Positions 28,040 through 38,740 of a stretch of 64,000 bases of DNA are shown here, in pieces. The stretch comes from Klebsiella sp. RHBSTW-00484 (GTDB lineage: Bacteria; Pseudomonadota; Gammaproteobacteria; Enterobacterales; Enterobacteriaceae): NCBI RefSeq assembly GCF_013705725.1, contig NZ_CP055481.1, positions 2,542,001 through 2,606,000 of the forward strand, given 5' to 3'. Each line of letters starts with the position of its first letter. The stretch's first letter is position 1. Both the position numbers and the translations under genes were made by a program. The notes beneath the pieces were generated by a model. It ran no database searches. It was not told where the DNA came from and worked only from the letters and a program-made list of their open reading frames with translations.

Positions 28040-28160
28040 GATGGTGGTGGGGGAAGGATTATTCGTCGCTTCGCTCCTCACCCTTCGGGCCGTTGCCTGT
28101 GACAACGTTGTCTCGCTTTCGCTCGACTCGAACCTTGGTCGAAGGTTCTTACCCTTCCCA
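28040..28160 (-). repeat. Diverged tRNA-Tyr repeat in the spacer between the two tRNA genes
   Basis: The 211-bp spacer between the tRNA genes holds a partial, more diverged copy of the 178-bp repeat. It has the 18-base tRNA 3' segment, the CCCTTCGGG hairpin core, a stretch identical to copy 1 (CTGTGACAACGTTGTCTCGC) and TCGAACCTTGGTCGAAG. It lacks the end of the unit. It will be part of the primary tyr transcript and removed in tRNA processing. Confidence 0.8.
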
Positions 28161-28216
28161 GCGAGTGCAAACTTCAGCATGGCTCGTTGGGGTAACTACA
28201 TCGCTGTAGTGAATAA

Positions 28217-28301
<85 letters not shown>

Positions 28302-28351
28302 ACGGGGTAATGCATAATACTGGCCTGCTTCCTTCTCGGGAAGCGGGGCGC

Positions 28352-28379
28352 ATCATATCAAATGACGCGCCGCTGTAAA
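28352..28379 (-). promoter_or_regulatory. tyrT operon promoter (stringent type)
   Basis: On the minus strand, TTTACA (28374-28379) and TATGAT (28352-28357) are 16 bp apart, followed by the GC-rich discriminator GCGCCCC. This matches the E. coli tyrT promoter nearly base for base. The GC-rich discriminator implies stringent, growth-rate control, and Fis sites are expected further upstream. Confidence 0.93.
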
Positions 28380-28460
28380 GTATTCCTTTGATAAAAACAA
28401 ACTGGTTGCCTGATTTTTACACGTAAAGCCGCAAAGCTAACCAGCTAATTTCATTATCGA

Positions 28461-29303
28461 TTAAAGAATAATCGTCCGGTTGCCGTAAACGAATACCCGC
28501 TGCGCCAAAACCTGATATAAAGCACGGCTCAGCACATTTTTCTCGACGTCACGACCTGCACGCATCATATCTTCCGCGGTGTAGGTGTGATCCACGTGAA
28601 TCACGTCCTGCATAATGATTGGACCTTCATCGAGATTATCGTTCACGTAGTGTGCGGTCGCGCCAATAATCTTCACGCCGCGATCGTATGCCTGATGGTA
28701 AGGGCGTGCGCCAATAAACGCCGGCAGGAACGAGTGGTGGATATTAATGATTTTATTTGGAAAGCGAGAGACGAATTCCGGGGTCAGCACGCGCATATAT
28801 TTTGCCAGTACGACGTAATCTGGCTCAAGAGCGGCAATGGCATCGCCCATTTGCTTATCGTGCTCTTCGCGGGTTAAACCTTCATGGCTTACCAACTGGA
28901 AGGGGATATTAAATCGTTCAACCAAAGTGCGCAGCGTTTCATGGTTGCCGATAACGGCGGCAATTTCTACGTCCAGCCCGCCATAGTTGGCTTTCATCAG
29001 CAGATCGCCCAGGCAGTGCGCCTCTTTGGTCACCAAAATCACGACACGGCGACGGCCTGCTGGGTTTAACTCACGAATAGAACCTTCTGGCAGAGCGCTG
29101 TCGAGGTCTGCCAGTAGAATGGAATCATTGAAAATACCTTCAAGCTCGGTACGCATAAAGAAACGACCGGTCCGATGATCAACGAATTCGTTGTTTTGCA
29201 CGATGTTCAGTTCGTGCTTGTAGCAGATATTAGTGATACGCGCGATGAGGCCTTTCTGATCAGGGCAAATAGTGCGTAGTACTTTACGTTGTAGTGAATG
29301 CAT
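28461..29303 (-). CDS. purU: PurU, formyltetrahydrofolate deformylase
   Basis: PurU hydrolyses 10-formyl-THF to formate and THF, supplying formate for PurT and balancing the folate pool. At 280 residues it equals the E. coli length. An N-terminal ACT domain (about 8-85, LRTICPDQKGLIARITNICY) senses glycine/methionine in the family. The C-terminal formyltransferase-like domain has INIHHSFLPAF and the catalytic aspartate region AHYVNDNLDEGPII. ATG at 29303. Confidence 0.97.
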   Translation of the reverse strand: MHSLQRKVLRTICPDQKGLIARITNICYKHELNIVQNNEFVDHRTGRFFMRTELEGIFNDSILLADLDSALPEGSIRELNPAGRRRVVILVTKEAHCLGDLLMKANYGGLDVEIAAVIGNHETLRTLVERFNIPFQLVSHEGLTREEHDKQMGDAIAALEPDYVVLAKYMRVLTPEFVSRFPNKIINIHHSFLPAFIGARPYHQAYDRGVKIIGATAHYVNDNLDEGPIIMQDVIHVDHTYTAEDMMRAGRDVEKNVLSRALYQVLAQRVFVYGNRTIIL

Positions 29304-29345
29304 CGCGGGGAAAATCCTGTAGTGTTTGCTATTTCTGCTGCTGGC

Positions 29346-29804
29346 TTATTGGCCGCAACATTTTTTAAATTTTTTACCTGAACCGCAAGGGCAGGGGTCA
29401 TTTCGACCAATGAGCGGTCGTGTGCCGTCAATATAGTACCACTGTCCGTTTTCTTTTAAGAATCTGGATCGTTCAATAATAGCCCCGGAGCGGTTATCGT
29501 CAGTAAAACGAGCGATAAAGCTGACGAAGCCTTCATCAGGACTGCGGCCAGTATCGGTGGCAAAGAGGGTTAAACCTTGCCATTGGGTTCGGGTAAATCC
29601 GTTCTCCAGGTCTGCGCGAAACTGTTGCGCCTGACAGGAGGGGTGCCATGTTTTGATCAGATAGTCGGCATCTTTCATGACAAATGCGCTGTAGCGGGAT
29701 CGCATCAGCTGTGACGGATCCGGCGCAAGCTGTGTGCCAGCCAGATAACGCTGACAACATGAGCTATACTCCAGAGCGCTGCCACAGGGGCATAATTGCG
29801 ACAA
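29346..29804 (-). CDS. ychJ: YchJ, SEC-C motif protein
   Basis: This small cytoplasmic protein carries zinc-binding SEC-C type motifs at both ends: [16 protein letters not shown] at the N-terminus and [20 protein letters not shown] at the C-terminus. The middle is an NTF2-like YchJ domain. Function is not established. A TTG start at 29804 gives 152 residues, equal to the E. coli protein, with GGAGG five bases upstream. An ATG at 29816 would add MEAV but would place that ribosome site inside the gene. The TTG is therefore preferred. Confidence 0.87.
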   Translation of the reverse strand: MSQLCPCGSALEYSSCCQRYLAGTQLAPDPSQLMRSRYSAFVMKDADYLIKTWHPSCQAQQFRADLENGFTRTQWQGLTLFATDTGRSPDEGFVSFIARFTDDNRSGAIIERSRFLKENGQWYYIDGTRPLIGRNDPCPCGSGKKFKKCCGQ

Positions 29805-29915
29805 AACGGCCTCCATGGAAAAGAGAAAAACAGCGTTGTTACGCTAAAGTGCTTATGTTAACTGAGCGGTGGCGATGATGCCATGCCCGGAGTGGAAGGA
29901 TATGTTTCGGTAATA

Positions 29916-30815
29916 ATGAGAAAGCTTAAAGTTGGTCTGGCATTAGGGGCAGGAGCCGCACGAGGGTGGTCGCACATTGGTGTGATCAACGCTTTACAGC
30001 GTGCAGGTATAGACGTTGATGTCATCGCGGGATGTTCTATTGGGTCGCTGGTAGGCGCAGCCTACGCTTGCAACCGACTTCCTGCACTGGAGAAATGGGT
30101 ATGCTCCTTTAGTAATTGGGACGTTCTGAAGTTAATGGATCTCTCCTGGCAACGCGGCGGATTGCTGCGCGGCGAGCGTGTGTTCAGTCAGTATCGGCAG
30201 CTTATGCCCACTACTGAAATTGAATGCTGCGAACGTCGATTTGCGGCCGTCACCACCAATTTAAGCACTGGTCGTGAATTGTGGTTTACTGAGGGGGATC
30301 TACATCTTGCGGTACGCGCCTCTTGCAGTATGCCTGGCCTGATGTCGCCAGTGATGCATAATGGTTACTGGCTGGTGGATGGCGCGGTTGTCAATCCCGT
30401 GCCGGTGTCACTGGCTCGCGCAATGGGCGCAGATATTGTGATTGCCGTTGATTTGCAGCACGATGCGCATCTGATGCAGCAAGATTTGTTATCCATGGAG
30501 GCGCGACGTCCGGAAGAGGAGGAAGACTTCTCCTGGCATTCTCGTATACGCTCTCGGTTGACGCGCATGACTTCGCGGCGGGCGACGGTGACGCCAACGG
30601 CTATGGAGATCATGTCCACTTCTATTCAGGTGCTGGAAAATCGCCTTAAGCGAAATCGCATGGCGGGCGATCCGCCGGATATTCTGATACAACCCTTTTG
30701 CCCGCAAATCTCCACTCTTGATTTTCATCGAGCCGGTGAAGCTATAGCAGCTGGTCATCTGGCGGTTGAAAAGAAAATGGATGAACTATTACCTTTGGTG
30801 CGTACCCCCGCGTAG
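29916..30815 (+). CDS. rssA: RssA, patatin-like protein of the rssAB operon
   Basis: This 299-residue cytoplasmic patatin-family protein has no proven substrate. The motifs are the oxyanion loop LGAGAARGWSHIG, nucleophile Ser in AGCSIGSLVGA (GxSxG), and DGAVVNPVPVSLARAMG (Asp dyad). It is cotranscribed upstream of rssB as in E. coli. The ATG at 29916 (MRKLKVGLALG) aligns with the E. coli start although AAGGA lies rather far (15 bases) upstream; an in-frame ATG at 29883 would add eleven residues and cannot be excluded. Confidence 0.92.
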   Translation: MRKLKVGLALGAGAARGWSHIGVINALQRAGIDVDVIAGCSIGSLVGAAYACNRLPALEKWVCSFSNWDVLKLMDLSWQRGGLLRGERVFSQYRQLMPTTEIECCERRFAAVTTNLSTGRELWFTEGDLHLAVRASCSMPGLMSPVMHNGYWLVDGAVVNPVPVSLARAMGADIVIAVDLQHDAHLMQQDLLSMEARRPEEEEDFSWHSRIRSRLTRMTSRRATVTPTAMEIMSTSIQVLENRLKRNRMAGDPPDILIQPFCPQISTLDFHRAGEAIAAGHLAVEKKMDELLPLVRTPA

Positions 30816-30904
30816 CGCATTTAACACCGACTTAAGTAAATTCTGACAGGCGATAGTGTGAATAGCATGCCACTATTACATTATCGTCAGTCAGAGGAGA
30901 GATC

Positions 30905-31918
30905 ATGACGCAGCCATTGGCGGGTAAACAGATTCTGATAGTTGAAGACGAACCCGTTTTCCGCTCTCTTATGCACACCTGGTTAACTTCGCTTGGTGCG
31001 ACTATCGTACAGGCGGAGGATGGGGTGGATGCGCTTCAAAAAATGGCCGATTCAAAACCTGATCTGATGATTTGTGATATTTCGATGCCGCGTATGAATG
31101 GTCTGCAGCTAGTTGAACATCTGCGCAATCAGGGTGAACAGCTACCGATTCTGATGATATCAGCCACGGAAAATATGGCGGATATTGCTAAAGCGCTGCG
31201 CCTTGGCGTACAGGATATCCTGTTAAAGCCAGTAAGGGATTTTGAGCGTCTGAAGGAAACGGTCTATGCCTGCCTCTATCCCAACATGTTCAATTCGCGA
31301 GTTGAAGAGGAAGAGCGGTTATTTGAGGACTGGGATGCGCTAGTCAGTGACCCGAAAGCGGCATCGAGACTGCTGCAGGAGCTTCAGCCTCCTGTTCAAC
31401 AGGAGATGTCTCATTGCCGTATTCACTATCGCCAGCTTATGTCGGCTGATAAGCCTGGATTGGTTCTCGATATTGCACCGTTATCAGAAAACGATCTGGC
31501 GTTTTATTGTCTGGATGTCACGCGCGCGGGGGATAATGGGGTTCTTGCAGCCTTATTGCTGCGTGCACTGTTTAATGGACTGCTGCAAGAGCAGTTAGCT
31601 CATCAGGGGCAGCGCTTGCCGGAGATGGGAAGTCTGCTAAAACAGGTTAATCAATTGCTACGTCAGGCAAATTTGCCAGGGCAATTCCCATTATTGGTAG
31701 GGTATTATCACAGCGGATTGAAAAATTTGATTTTAGTTTCTGCTGGTTTGAACGGCACGCTGAATACAGGCGAACACCAAATTCAGATTAGCAATGGGGT
31801 TCCGTTAGGAACATTAGGTAATGCATATCTCAACCAAATAAGTCAACGCTGTACATCATGGCAGTGCCAAATTTGGGGGGCAGGTGGGCGTTTACGCCTT
31901 ATGTTGTCTGCGGAATGA
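30905..31918 (+). CDS. rssB: RssB, RpoS-targeting adaptor/response regulator
   Basis: RssB delivers sigma-S to ClpXP for degradation during growth. It has 337 residues, as in E. coli. The N-terminal receiver has EDEP, phospho-acceptor Asp58 in LMICDISMPRMNG, and lysine in ILLKPVRDF. The C-terminal half is a PP2C-like pseudo-phosphatase without metal ligands. Start ATG at 30905 follows CAGAGGAGAGATC. An 89-bp gap after rssA suggests a possible own promoter. Confidence 0.96.
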   Translation: MTQPLAGKQILIVEDEPVFRSLMHTWLTSLGATIVQAEDGVDALQKMADSKPDLMICDISMPRMNGLQLVEHLRNQGEQLPILMISATENMADIAKALRLGVQDILLKPVRDFERLKETVYACLYPNMFNSRVEEEERLFEDWDALVSDPKAASRLLQELQPPVQQEMSHCRIHYRQLMSADKPGLVLDIAPLSENDLAFYCLDVTRAGDNGVLAALLLRALFNGLLQEQLAHQGQRLPEMGSLLKQVNQLLRQANLPGQFPLLVGYYHSGLKNLILVSAGLNGTLNTGEHQIQISNGVPLGTLGNAYLNQISQRCTSWQCQIWGAGGRLRLMLSAE

Positions 31919-32105
31919 GCAACTGTGTTTATTTTAGGTTACCGCACGATCTTTTGCGGTGGTACTATCGCCGGGTTTAATGCGTAAAAATCCTAATTCG
32001 GGGATATCCAATCCTTTTCAGACCCGATGTGGTTGAGCAGGCTGATATACTCGATACGATATTATTAACGAGAAGTTTAAAAAACGAACAGTCCAGGAGA
32101 TTTCA

Positions 32106-33008
32106 ATGGCTGCGCTTAATTCAAAAGTAAGAAAAGCTGTAATCCCGGTTGCGGGATTAGGCACCCGAATGTTGCCTGCAACTAAGGCTATTCCTAAAGA
32201 AATGCTGCCACTGGTAGACAAGCCTTTAATTCAATATGTTGTTAACGAATGTATCGCAGCCGGGATTACTGAAATTGTTCTGGTCACGCACTCCTCGAAA
32301 AACTCTATCGAAAACCATTTTGATACCAGTTTTGAGCTGGAAGCGATGCTGGAAAAACGTGTAAAACGCCAGCTGTTGGAAGAAGTCCAATCTATTTGTC
32401 CGCCGCACGTTACCATTATGCAGGTCCGTCAGGGGCTGGCTAAAGGTCTGGGCCATGCCGTGCTGTGCGCCCACCCTGTTGTTGGCGATGAGCCAGTCGC
32501 GGTTATTTTGCCAGACGTTATTCTGGATGAATTTGAATCCGATCTGTCTTGCGATAACCTGGCGGAAATGATTGCTCGTTTTGATGAGACTGGAGCCAGT
32601 CAAATCATGGTTGAACCCGTTGCGGACGTGACTGCATACGGCGTTGTTGACTGCAAAGGCCAGCCTCTGCAACCGGGCGAGAGCGTTCCGATGGTTGGTG
32701 TGGTAGAAAAACCGAAAGCGGACGTTGCGCCGTCCAATCTGGCCGTTGTAGGTCGTTACGTGCTGAGCGCGGATATTTGGCCGCTGCTGGCAAAAACGCC
32801 TCCGGGAGCCGGTGATGAAATTCAGTTGACTGATGCCATTGATATGCTGATCGAAAAAGAAACGGTCGAAGCCTATCATATGAAAGGCGTGAGTCATGAC
32901 TGCGGTAATAAACTGGGTTATATGCAAGCTTTTGTTGAATATGGTGTTCGCCATAAGTCACTGGGCGCAGAATTTAAAACCTGGCTGGAAAAAGCAGTAG
33001 CGAAGTAG
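32106..33008 (+). CDS. galU: GalU, UTP-glucose-1-phosphate uridylyltransferase
   Basis: GalU makes UDP-glucose for LPS core, trehalose, capsule and galactose metabolism. It has 300 residues, two fewer than the E. coli protein. The nucleotidyltransferase motif [20 protein letters not shown] appears near residue 20, with [10 protein letters not shown] and later [14 protein letters not shown] and [12 protein letters not shown]. The start follows CCAGGAGATTTCA. A single-gene unit with its own promoter is likely in the 187 bp upstream. Confidence 0.97.
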   Translation: MAALNSKVRKAVIPVAGLGTRMLPATKAIPKEMLPLVDKPLIQYVVNECIAAGITEIVLVTHSSKNSIENHFDTSFELEAMLEKRVKRQLLEEVQSICPPHVTIMQVRQGLAKGLGHAVLCAHPVVGDEPVAVILPDVILDEFESDLSCDNLAEMIARFDETGASQIMVEPVADVTAYGVVDCKGQPLQPGESVPMVGVVEKPKADVAPSNLAVVGRYVLSADIWPLLAKTPPGAGDEIQLTDAIDMLIEKETVEAYHMKGVSHDCGNKLGYMQAFVEYGVRHKSLGAEFKTWLEKAVAK

Positions 33009-33030
33009 TCGTTATCTGTAGTACTACAAG

Positions 33031-33066
33031 AAGCCGGGGAGCGATTTCATTTCCCGGTTTTTTTAT
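33031..33066 (+). terminator. galU terminator
   Basis: A stem CCGGGGA with TTCCCGG, roughly 33034-33058, is flanked by AAG and TTT pairs and followed by seven T. It lies about 25 bases after the galU stop. Confidence 0.8.
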
Positions 33067-33100
33067 GCCCGTACGACGTATGTTGGATTGAGAGATAAAA

Positions 33101-33122
33101 AAATCCCGCCGGAGCGGGATTT
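33101..33122. terminator. hns terminator, symmetric
   Basis: AAATCCCGC (33101-33109), loop CGGA and GCGGGATTT (33114-33122) form a perfect 9-bp stem. The A-run on its left gives a T-tract when read from hns on the minus strand, and it also ends plus-strand transcripts. Confidence 0.88.
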
Positions 33123-33143
33123 TTAAACGGATACGATAGCTTA

Positions 33144-33551
33144 TTACAGCAGGAAATCGTCCAGAGATTTACCCTGCTCATCCATCGCTTTCTTGATCAC
33201 TGCCGGAGTACGACCCTGACCAGTCCAGGTTTTAGTTTCGCCGTTTTCGTCAACGTAGCTATATTTAGCCGGACGTGCTGCGCGTTTGGCTTTGGTACCC
33301 GCTTTAACAGCTGCCATGGTGCTCAGCAGTTCATTCGGATCAATTCCATCAGCAATCAGCATTTCACGGTATTGCTGCAGTTTACGGGTGCGTTCTTCAA
33401 TTTCCGCAGCAGCAGCGCTTTCTTCTTCGCGACGTTCGTTAACGACGACTTCTAATTTTTCCAGCATTTCTTCGAGCGTTTCAAGTGTGCATTCTCTTGC
33501 CTGCGCACGAAGAGTACGGATGTTGTTCAAAATTTTAAGTGCTTCGCTCAT
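33144..33551 (-). CDS. hns: H-NS nucleoid-associated silencer
   Basis: H-NS is a global silencer that coats AT-rich and foreign DNA. It has 135 residues. The N-terminal helical oligomerisation domain ([20 protein letters not shown], then a Glu-rich coil) leads by a linker ([19 protein letters not shown]) to the C-terminal AT-hook-like loop TWTGQGRTP that enters the minor groove. Start ATG at 33551. The upstream DNA holds very AT-rich, probably curved runs (about 33650-33700), in line with known autoregulation. Confidence 0.98.
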   Translation of the reverse strand: MSEALKILNNIRTLRAQARECTLETLEEMLEKLEVVVNERREEESAAAAEIEERTRKLQQYREMLIADGIDPNELLSTMAAVKAGTKAKRAARPAKYSYVDENGETKTWTGQGRTPAVIKKAMDEQGKSLDDFLL

Positions 33552-34109
33552 TGTAGTAATCTCAAACTTATATTGTGGGGTGGTTTGTTGGACTAATAAT
33601 AGAGCGATAAAATCAGATGTGCAATAGGGGAGAATGTAAGGAAGTCAAAATAATTTGTTATTTGTCTCGAGAATTAATTAATTTAAGTTAATTTTTCCGG
33701 ATGAGTTCACATCTTTACTGCTTATAGCGAAGTCAGGTCCATAAGCTAAAACCCTGAGATAGTATGCTTTTTCCTACTCCCGGCGAGTAAAGTTATACTT
33801 CGCATGGATAAATATCATCTTCGGTATTAGCGCAGTGGTTGCGGTGATGTTTAATATAAAACACTTGTCCAGGTCCGTTATAGGCTCCCGGCAGGAACCC
33901 GGATAAGCACAAAAGGACAATGGTACTGCAAGTTGTAGTGTCTCTGGTCGTACGAATAGCAGGCACGCTCTTCTATTAAAATGCTTAATCTTTTAGGTAT
34001 CCACAGGCTTAACATTGATCGCAATACCCGCCCTGAAAGGGCAGATAGAAGGAGAATATATGGTACAATTTGTCTGCGATAAAACACATTGATTGGGGTC
34101 ACGCAGCCG
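33552..34109. promoter_or_regulatory. hns-tdk divergent intergenic region
   Basis: This 558-bp gap holds the hns promoter region on the left, with AATTAATTAATTTAAG-type tracts near 33670-33695. On the right is a tdk promoter candidate, TGGTACAAT (34061-34069, extended -10), preceded by a small hairpin GCCCTGAAAGGGC (34030-34042). No conserved ORF or RNA gene was recognised. A similar-sized gap exists in E. coli. Confidence 0.5.
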
Positions 34110-34715
34110 ATGGCACAACTTTATTTCTACTATTCTGCAATGAATGCAGGTAAGTCTACCGCTCTGTTACAGTCCTCCTACAATTACCAGGAGCGCGGGA
34201 TGCGTACTGTGGTTTATACAGCGGAGATAGACGATCGCTTTGGTTCCGGGAAGGTAAGTTCAAGAATCGGCCTCTCATCGCCAGCGCGATTGTATAATAC
34301 CCGAACTTCATTATTTGCTGACATTGCGAGCGAGCATGAGCGTCAGCCTATTCACTGCGTATTAGTCGATGAAAGCCAGTTTCTGACTCGTGAGCAGGTG
34401 CATGAGTTGTCCGAGGTCGTCGACGAACTTGATATTCCCGTGTTGTGCTATGGGCTGCGTACTGATTTTCGTGGCGAACTGTTTATTGGTAGCCAATATT
34501 TGCTGGCATGGTCCGATAAGCTAGTTGAATTAAAAACCATCTGCTTCTGCGGTCGTAAGGCGAGTATGGTCTTGCGGCTTGATCAGGAAGGGCGGCCATA
34601 CAATGAAGGTGAACAGGTAGTGATTGGCGGTAACGAGCGTTATGTTTCCGTGTGCCGTAAGCATTACAAAGAGGCGTTAAATAAAGGGTCATTAACCTTT
34701 GTGCAGAACAAATAG
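34110..34715 (+). CDS. tdk: Tdk, thymidine kinase
   Basis: Tdk is a type II thymidine kinase for deoxynucleoside salvage, 201 residues. It has the P-loop [13 protein letters not shown], Walker B-like VLVDESQFL, lid-region motif [15 protein letters not shown], and zinc-ribbon cysteines in ICFCGRKA and VCRKHY. The ATG at 34110 ([14 protein letters not shown]) matches E. coli; a TTG at 34089 was rejected. The C-terminus ends LTFVQNK, a few residues shorter than in E. coli. Confidence 0.96.
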   Translation: MAQLYFYYSAMNAGKSTALLQSSYNYQERGMRTVVYTAEIDDRFGSGKVSSRIGLSSPARLYNTRTSLFADIASEHERQPIHCVLVDESQFLTREQVHELSEVVDELDIPVLCYGLRTDFRGELFIGSQYLLAWSDKLVELKTICFCGRKASMVLRLDQEGRPYNEGEQVVIGGNERYVSVCRKHYKEALNKGSLTFVQNK

Positions 34716-34750
34716 CACTCTTGCTCATACTTCGTCATTAATCCTTCTCC

Positions 34751-34773
34751 GGCGCTTTCTCAGCGCCTTTTTT
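34751..34773 (+). terminator. tdk terminator
   Basis: GGCGCT (34751-34756), loop TTCTC and AGCGCC (34762-34767) are followed by six T. Confidence 0.85.
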
Positions 34774-34850
34774 ACATCAGTAACGCTAATCCCTCCGCTT
34801 AACCTTTCCTGTCGCCTGAGGCGATTTGTGCGCTGCTGAGTGACAGATAC

Positions 34851-34878
34851 AAAAAAGCCCCATCTTTAGGATGGGGCT
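34851..34878 (-). terminator. adhE terminator
   Basis: AGCCCCATC (34856-34864) pairs with GATGGGGCT (34870-34878) around a TTTAG loop. On the minus strand it is followed by six T. It lies just after the adhE stop. Confidence 0.9.
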
Positions 34879-34906
34879 GATGATTGCTTTCTAAACTGCT
34901 GTTAGA

Positions 34907-37582
34907 TTAAGCGGATTTCTTCGCTTTTTTCTCAGCTTTAGCCGGTGCGGCTTCTTTCTTCTCCGCAGTTTCGCCTTCGACGTAATGACGACCGTAGAAA
35001 GTATCCAGCAGAATCTGTTTCAGCTCAGCGATCAGCGGGTAGCGCGGGTTAGCGCCGGTGCACTGATCATCGAATGCATCTTCAGACAGCTTATCTACGT
35101 GGGCCAGGAAGTCAGCTTCCTGCACGCCAGCTTCACGGATAGACTTAGGAATACCCAGGTCAGCTTTAATTTCGTCCAACCAACCAAGCAGTTTTTCGAT
35201 TTTCGCTGCGGTACGGTCACCCGGCGCGCTCAGACCCAGATGGTCGGCGATTTCAGCGTAGCGACGACGAGCCTGCGGGCGGTCGTACTGGCTAAATGCA
35301 GTCTGTTTAGTCGGGTTGTCGTTCGCGTTATAACGAATAACGTTGCTGATCAGCAGGGCGTTCGCCAGACCGTGAGGAATGTGGAACTGAGAGCCCAACT
35401 TGTGTGCCATCGAGTGACAAACACCCAGGAAGGCGTTAGCAAACGCAATACCGGCGATAGTTGCAGCACTATGTACACGCTCACGTGCTACCGGGTTCTT
35501 AGAACCTTCATGGTAGGACGCTGGCAGGTTTTCTTTCAGCAGTTTCAGCGCTTGCAGAGCCTGACCGTCAGAGAACTCAGAAGCCAGTACGGAAACATAA
35601 GCTTCCAGGGCGTGAGTCACGGCATCCAGACCACCGAATGCACACAGTGATTTCGGCATATCCATAACCAGGTTGGCATCGACAATCGCCATGTCTGGAG
35701 TCAGCGCGTAGTCTGCCAGCGGATATTTCTGACCTGTTGCATCGTCAGTAACAACCGCAAATGGAGTGACTTCAGAACCAGTACCAGAAGTGGTGGTGAC
35801 CGCGATCATTTTCGCTTTCACGCCCATTTTCGGGAACTTGTAGATACGTTTACGGATGTCCATAAAGCGCAGCGCCAGTTCTTCGAAGTGGGTTTCCGGA
35901 TGTTCGTACATGACCCACATGATTTTCGCAGCGTCCATCGGGGAACCGCCACCCAGTGCGATGATCACGTCTGGTTTGAAGGAGTTAGCCAGCTCAGCGC
36001 CTTTGCGAACAACGGTCAGAGTTGGGTCAGCTTCAACTTCAAAGAAGACCTCGGTTTCGACGCCCGCAGCTTTCAGCACAGAGGTGATCTGGTCTGCGTA
36101 GCCGTTGTTGAACAGGAAGCGGTCAGTCACGATCAGCGCACGTTTGTGACCATCGGTAATCACTTCATCCAGCGCGATTGGCAGTGAGCCACGACGGAAG
36201 TAGATAGATTTCGGAAGTTTGTGCCACAACATGTTTTCAGCTCGCTTAGCAACGGTTTTCTTGTTGATCAGGTGCTTAGGACCAACGTTTTCAGAGATGG
36301 AGTTACCACCCCATGAACCACAACCCAGAGTCAGGGAAGGTGCGAGTTTAAAGTTGTACAGGTCGCCGATACCACCCTGAGAAGCCGGAGTGTTGATCAG
36401 GATACGCGCGGTTTTCATCAATTGACCGAAGTAAGCAACGCGCTCTGGCTGGTTGTCCTGGTCGGTGTACAGGCAAGAGGTATGACCGATACCGCCCATT
36501 GCAACCAGTTTTTCAGCCTTATCAACAGCGTCTTCGAAATTCTTCGCACGGTACATCGCCAGAGTCGGAGACAGTTTTTCGTGTGCAAATGGTTCGCTTT
36601 CATCAACGTCAGTGACTTCACCAATCAGAATCTTGGTGGCAACCGGAACGGTGAAACCAGCAAGCTCAGCAATTTTATACGCCGGCTGACCAACGATAGC
36701 GGCGTTTAACGCGCCATTCTTCAGGATGATGTCCTGAACGGCTTTCAGCTCTTTACCCTGCAGCAGGTAACCACCGTGGCTGGCAAAACGTTCACGAACT
36801 GCATCGTATGCGGAATCAACAACAACAACGGACTGCTCGGAAGCACAAATTACGCCGTTGTCGAAGGTTTTAGACATCAGTACAGAAGCGACAGCACGCT
36901 TCACATCAGCGGTTTCGTCGATAACAACTGGGGTGTTACCTGCGCCTACGCCGATTGCCGGTTTGCCGGAGCTGTATGCCGCTTTAACCATGCCCGGACC
37001 GCCGGTCGCGAGAATCAGGTTAATGTCAGGGTGATGCATCAGTGCGTTGGACAGTTCAACGGAAGGTTGATCAATCCAACCAATCAGGTCTTTCGGCGCA
37101 CCGGCAGCGATTGCGGCCTGCAGAACGATATCTGCTGCTTTGTTAGTAGCTTCTTTAGCACGCGGATGCGGAGAGAAAATGATGGCGTTACGGGTCTTCA
37201 GGCTAATCAGTGATTTAAAGATAGCGGTTGAAGTCGGGTTAGTTGTCGGGACGATGCCGCAAATAATGCCGATAGGTTCAGCAATAGTGATAGTACCGAA
37301 GGTGTCGTCTTGAGACAAAACACCGCAGGTTTTTTCATCTTTGTATGCGTTATAGATGTATTCAGAAGCGAAGTGGTTTTTAATCACTTTGTCTTCGACG
37401 ATACCCATGCCGGATTCGGCGACGGCCATCTTAGCGAGAGGGATTCGAGCGTCTGCGGCGGCCAGTGCGGCGGCGCGGAAGATTTTATCGACTTGTTCTT
37501 GAGTGAAACTGGCATATTCACGCTGGGCCTTTTTTACGCGCTCTACAAGTGCGTTAAGCTCTGCGATATTAGTAACAGCCAT
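34907..37582 (-). CDS. adhE: AdhE, bifunctional acetaldehyde-CoA/alcohol dehydrogenase
   Basis: AdhE converts acetyl-CoA to ethanol in two NADH steps during fermentation and forms spirosome filaments. At 891 residues it equals the E. coli length. The N-terminal aldehyde dehydrogenase half has [20 protein letters not shown] and catalytic Cys in [11 protein letters not shown]. The C-terminal iron-dependent alcohol dehydrogenase half (from about 450) has [25 protein letters not shown] and Fe ligands in [22 protein letters not shown]. The tail is rich in Lys and Ala. The 477-bp upstream gap probably holds a long leader. Confidence 0.98.
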   Translation of the reverse strand: MAVTNIAELNALVERVKKAQREYASFTQEQVDKIFRAAALAAADARIPLAKMAVAESGMGIVEDKVIKNHFASEYIYNAYKDEKTCGVLSQDDTFGTITIAEPIGIICGIVPTTNPTSTAIFKSLISLKTRNAIIFSPHPRAKEATNKAADIVLQAAIAAGAPKDLIGWIDQPSVELSNALMHHPDINLILATGGPGMVKAAYSSGKPAIGVGAGNTPVVIDETADVKRAVASVLMSKTFDNGVICASEQSVVVVDSAYDAVRERFASHGGYLLQGKELKAVQDIILKNGALNAAIVGQPAYKIAELAGFTVPVATKILIGEVTDVDESEPFAHEKLSPTLAMYRAKNFEDAVDKAEKLVAMGGIGHTSCLYTDQDNQPERVAYFGQLMKTARILINTPASQGGIGDLYNFKLAPSLTLGCGSWGGNSISENVGPKHLINKKTVAKRAENMLWHKLPKSIYFRRGSLPIALDEVITDGHKRALIVTDRFLFNNGYADQITSVLKAAGVETEVFFEVEADPTLTVVRKGAELANSFKPDVIIALGGGSPMDAAKIMWVMYEHPETHFEELALRFMDIRKRIYKFPKMGVKAKMIAVTTTSGTGSEVTPFAVVTDDATGQKYPLADYALTPDMAIVDANLVMDMPKSLCAFGGLDAVTHALEAYVSVLASEFSDGQALQALKLLKENLPASYHEGSKNPVARERVHSAATIAGIAFANAFLGVCHSMAHKLGSQFHIPHGLANALLISNVIRYNANDNPTKQTAFSQYDRPQARRRYAEIADHLGLSAPGDRTAAKIEKLLGWLDEIKADLGIPKSIREAGVQEADFLAHVDKLSEDAFDDQCTGANPRYPLIAELKQILLDTFYGRHYVEGETAEKKEAAPAKAEKKAKKSA

Positions 37583-38059
37583 AATGCTCTCCTGATAATG
37601 TTAAACTTTTTTAGTAAATCAGTAGCTCGATTCGACAGTATAGACAGGCTGTTAACAGCTTGCATCTAAATGTTAATGTAAAGAATTTTTCGCTTCTGAC
37701 TTCATTGATTAACTAAAAAAGCTCTGGTTTTTTCTTTCAGGTACCGCTGTTTTCCCTCCCTGTTGTGTGTAAACAAGGTTACTCACTTCTGAGTACAAAT
37801 TATGTGATCTACATCAATAATCGACGAAGCTGATACCTTTCAGCTGCTCGTTTTTTGACCTTTTAGGGCATGTGTAATGATTCGGTATGCTAATTGAATG
37901 AATAAATAGCATTATGGAAACAAATAAATAACATCCGAGCTTTATTATGACCTTATGCATAATTGAGATGAATTATGCTATTAAACAGCGTATCTTTTCG
38001 CGGATATTTTATGCTGGTAACTGTCAACAGCCATTTTTAATGATGCTGCGGAGCGCACT
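37583..38059. promoter_or_regulatory. adhE-ychE divergent intergenic region
   Basis: This 477-bp AT-rich gap lies between divergent genes. It should hold the adhE promoter and its long leader and the ychE promoter. TGTGATCTACATCAATAATC near 37803-37822 has some CRP/FNR-like character but no clean site could be defended. No ORF or RNA gene was recognised. Confidence 0.4.
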
Positions 38060-38707
38060 GTGATTCAACCGTTGTTTGATTTTTCAGCTTATTTCAAATT
38101 TTTCATCGGGCTGTTCGCGCTGGTAAACCCGGTGGGCATCATCCCTGTCTTTATTAGCATGACCAGCTATCAGACGGCGGCGATACGTAACAAGACCAAT
38201 CTGACGGCTAACCTTTCTGTCGCCATTATCCTGCTGACCTCATTGTTTCTGGGGGATGGTATTCTGCAGGTCTTTGGTATTTCCATCGATTCTTTCCGTA
38301 TTGCTGGTGGGATTCTGGTTGTCACTATTGCGATGTCGATGATTAGCGGCAAGCTAGGTGAGGATAAGCAGAACAAACAAGAGAAGTCAGAAACGGCGAT
38401 CCGCGAGAGTATCGGTGTAGTACCGCTGGCATTGCCTCTGATGGCCGGGCCGGGGGCTATCAGTTCAACGATCGTCTGGGGTACGCGTTATCATAGCGTT
38501 GCGCATTTTTTGGGCTTTTCGGTCGCAATTGCGCTTTTCGCTTTATGCTGCTGGGGGATTTTCCGTATGGCCCCATGGCTGGTTCGCCTGCTGGGGCAAA
38601 CGGGAATTAACGTGATTACCCGTATTATGGGGCTGCTACTTATGGCCCTCGGGATCGAGTTTATTGTCACCGGGATAAAAGCACTCTTCCCTGGACTAGT
38701 GAATTAA
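38060..38707 (+). CDS. ychE: YchE, MarC-family inner-membrane protein
   Basis: This 215-residue protein is the same length as E. coli YchE. It has six hydrophobic segments and the MarC-family signatures FALVNPVGIIPVFISMT near the N-terminus and PLALPLMAGPGAISSTI in the middle. It starts with GTG at 38060 (M-IQPLFDFSAYF), as no ATG is available nearby; GCGGAGCG precedes it. Transport activity is unproven for the family. It lies between adhE and opp, as in E. coli. Confidence 0.94.
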   Translation: MIQPLFDFSAYFKFFIGLFALVNPVGIIPVFISMTSYQTAAIRNKTNLTANLSVAIILLTSLFLGDGILQVFGISIDSFRIAGGILVVTIAMSMISGKLGEDKQNKQEKSETAIRESIGVVPLALPLMAGPGAISSTIVWGTRYHSVAHFLGFSVAIALFALCCWGIFRMAPWLVRLLGQTGINVITRIMGLLLMALGIEFIVTGIKALFPGLVN

Positions 38708-38721
38708 TCTGCGCTTCTGCA

Positions 38722-38740
38722 CGCGGGGTAAAACCCCGCG
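38722..38740 (+). terminator. ychE terminator-like hairpin
   Basis: CGCGGGGT (38722-38729), loop AAA and ACCCCGCG (38733-38740) make a perfect stem shortly after the ychE stop. It lacks a clean T-tract (GTTGCTTAATT), so termination may be partial. Confidence 0.65.
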
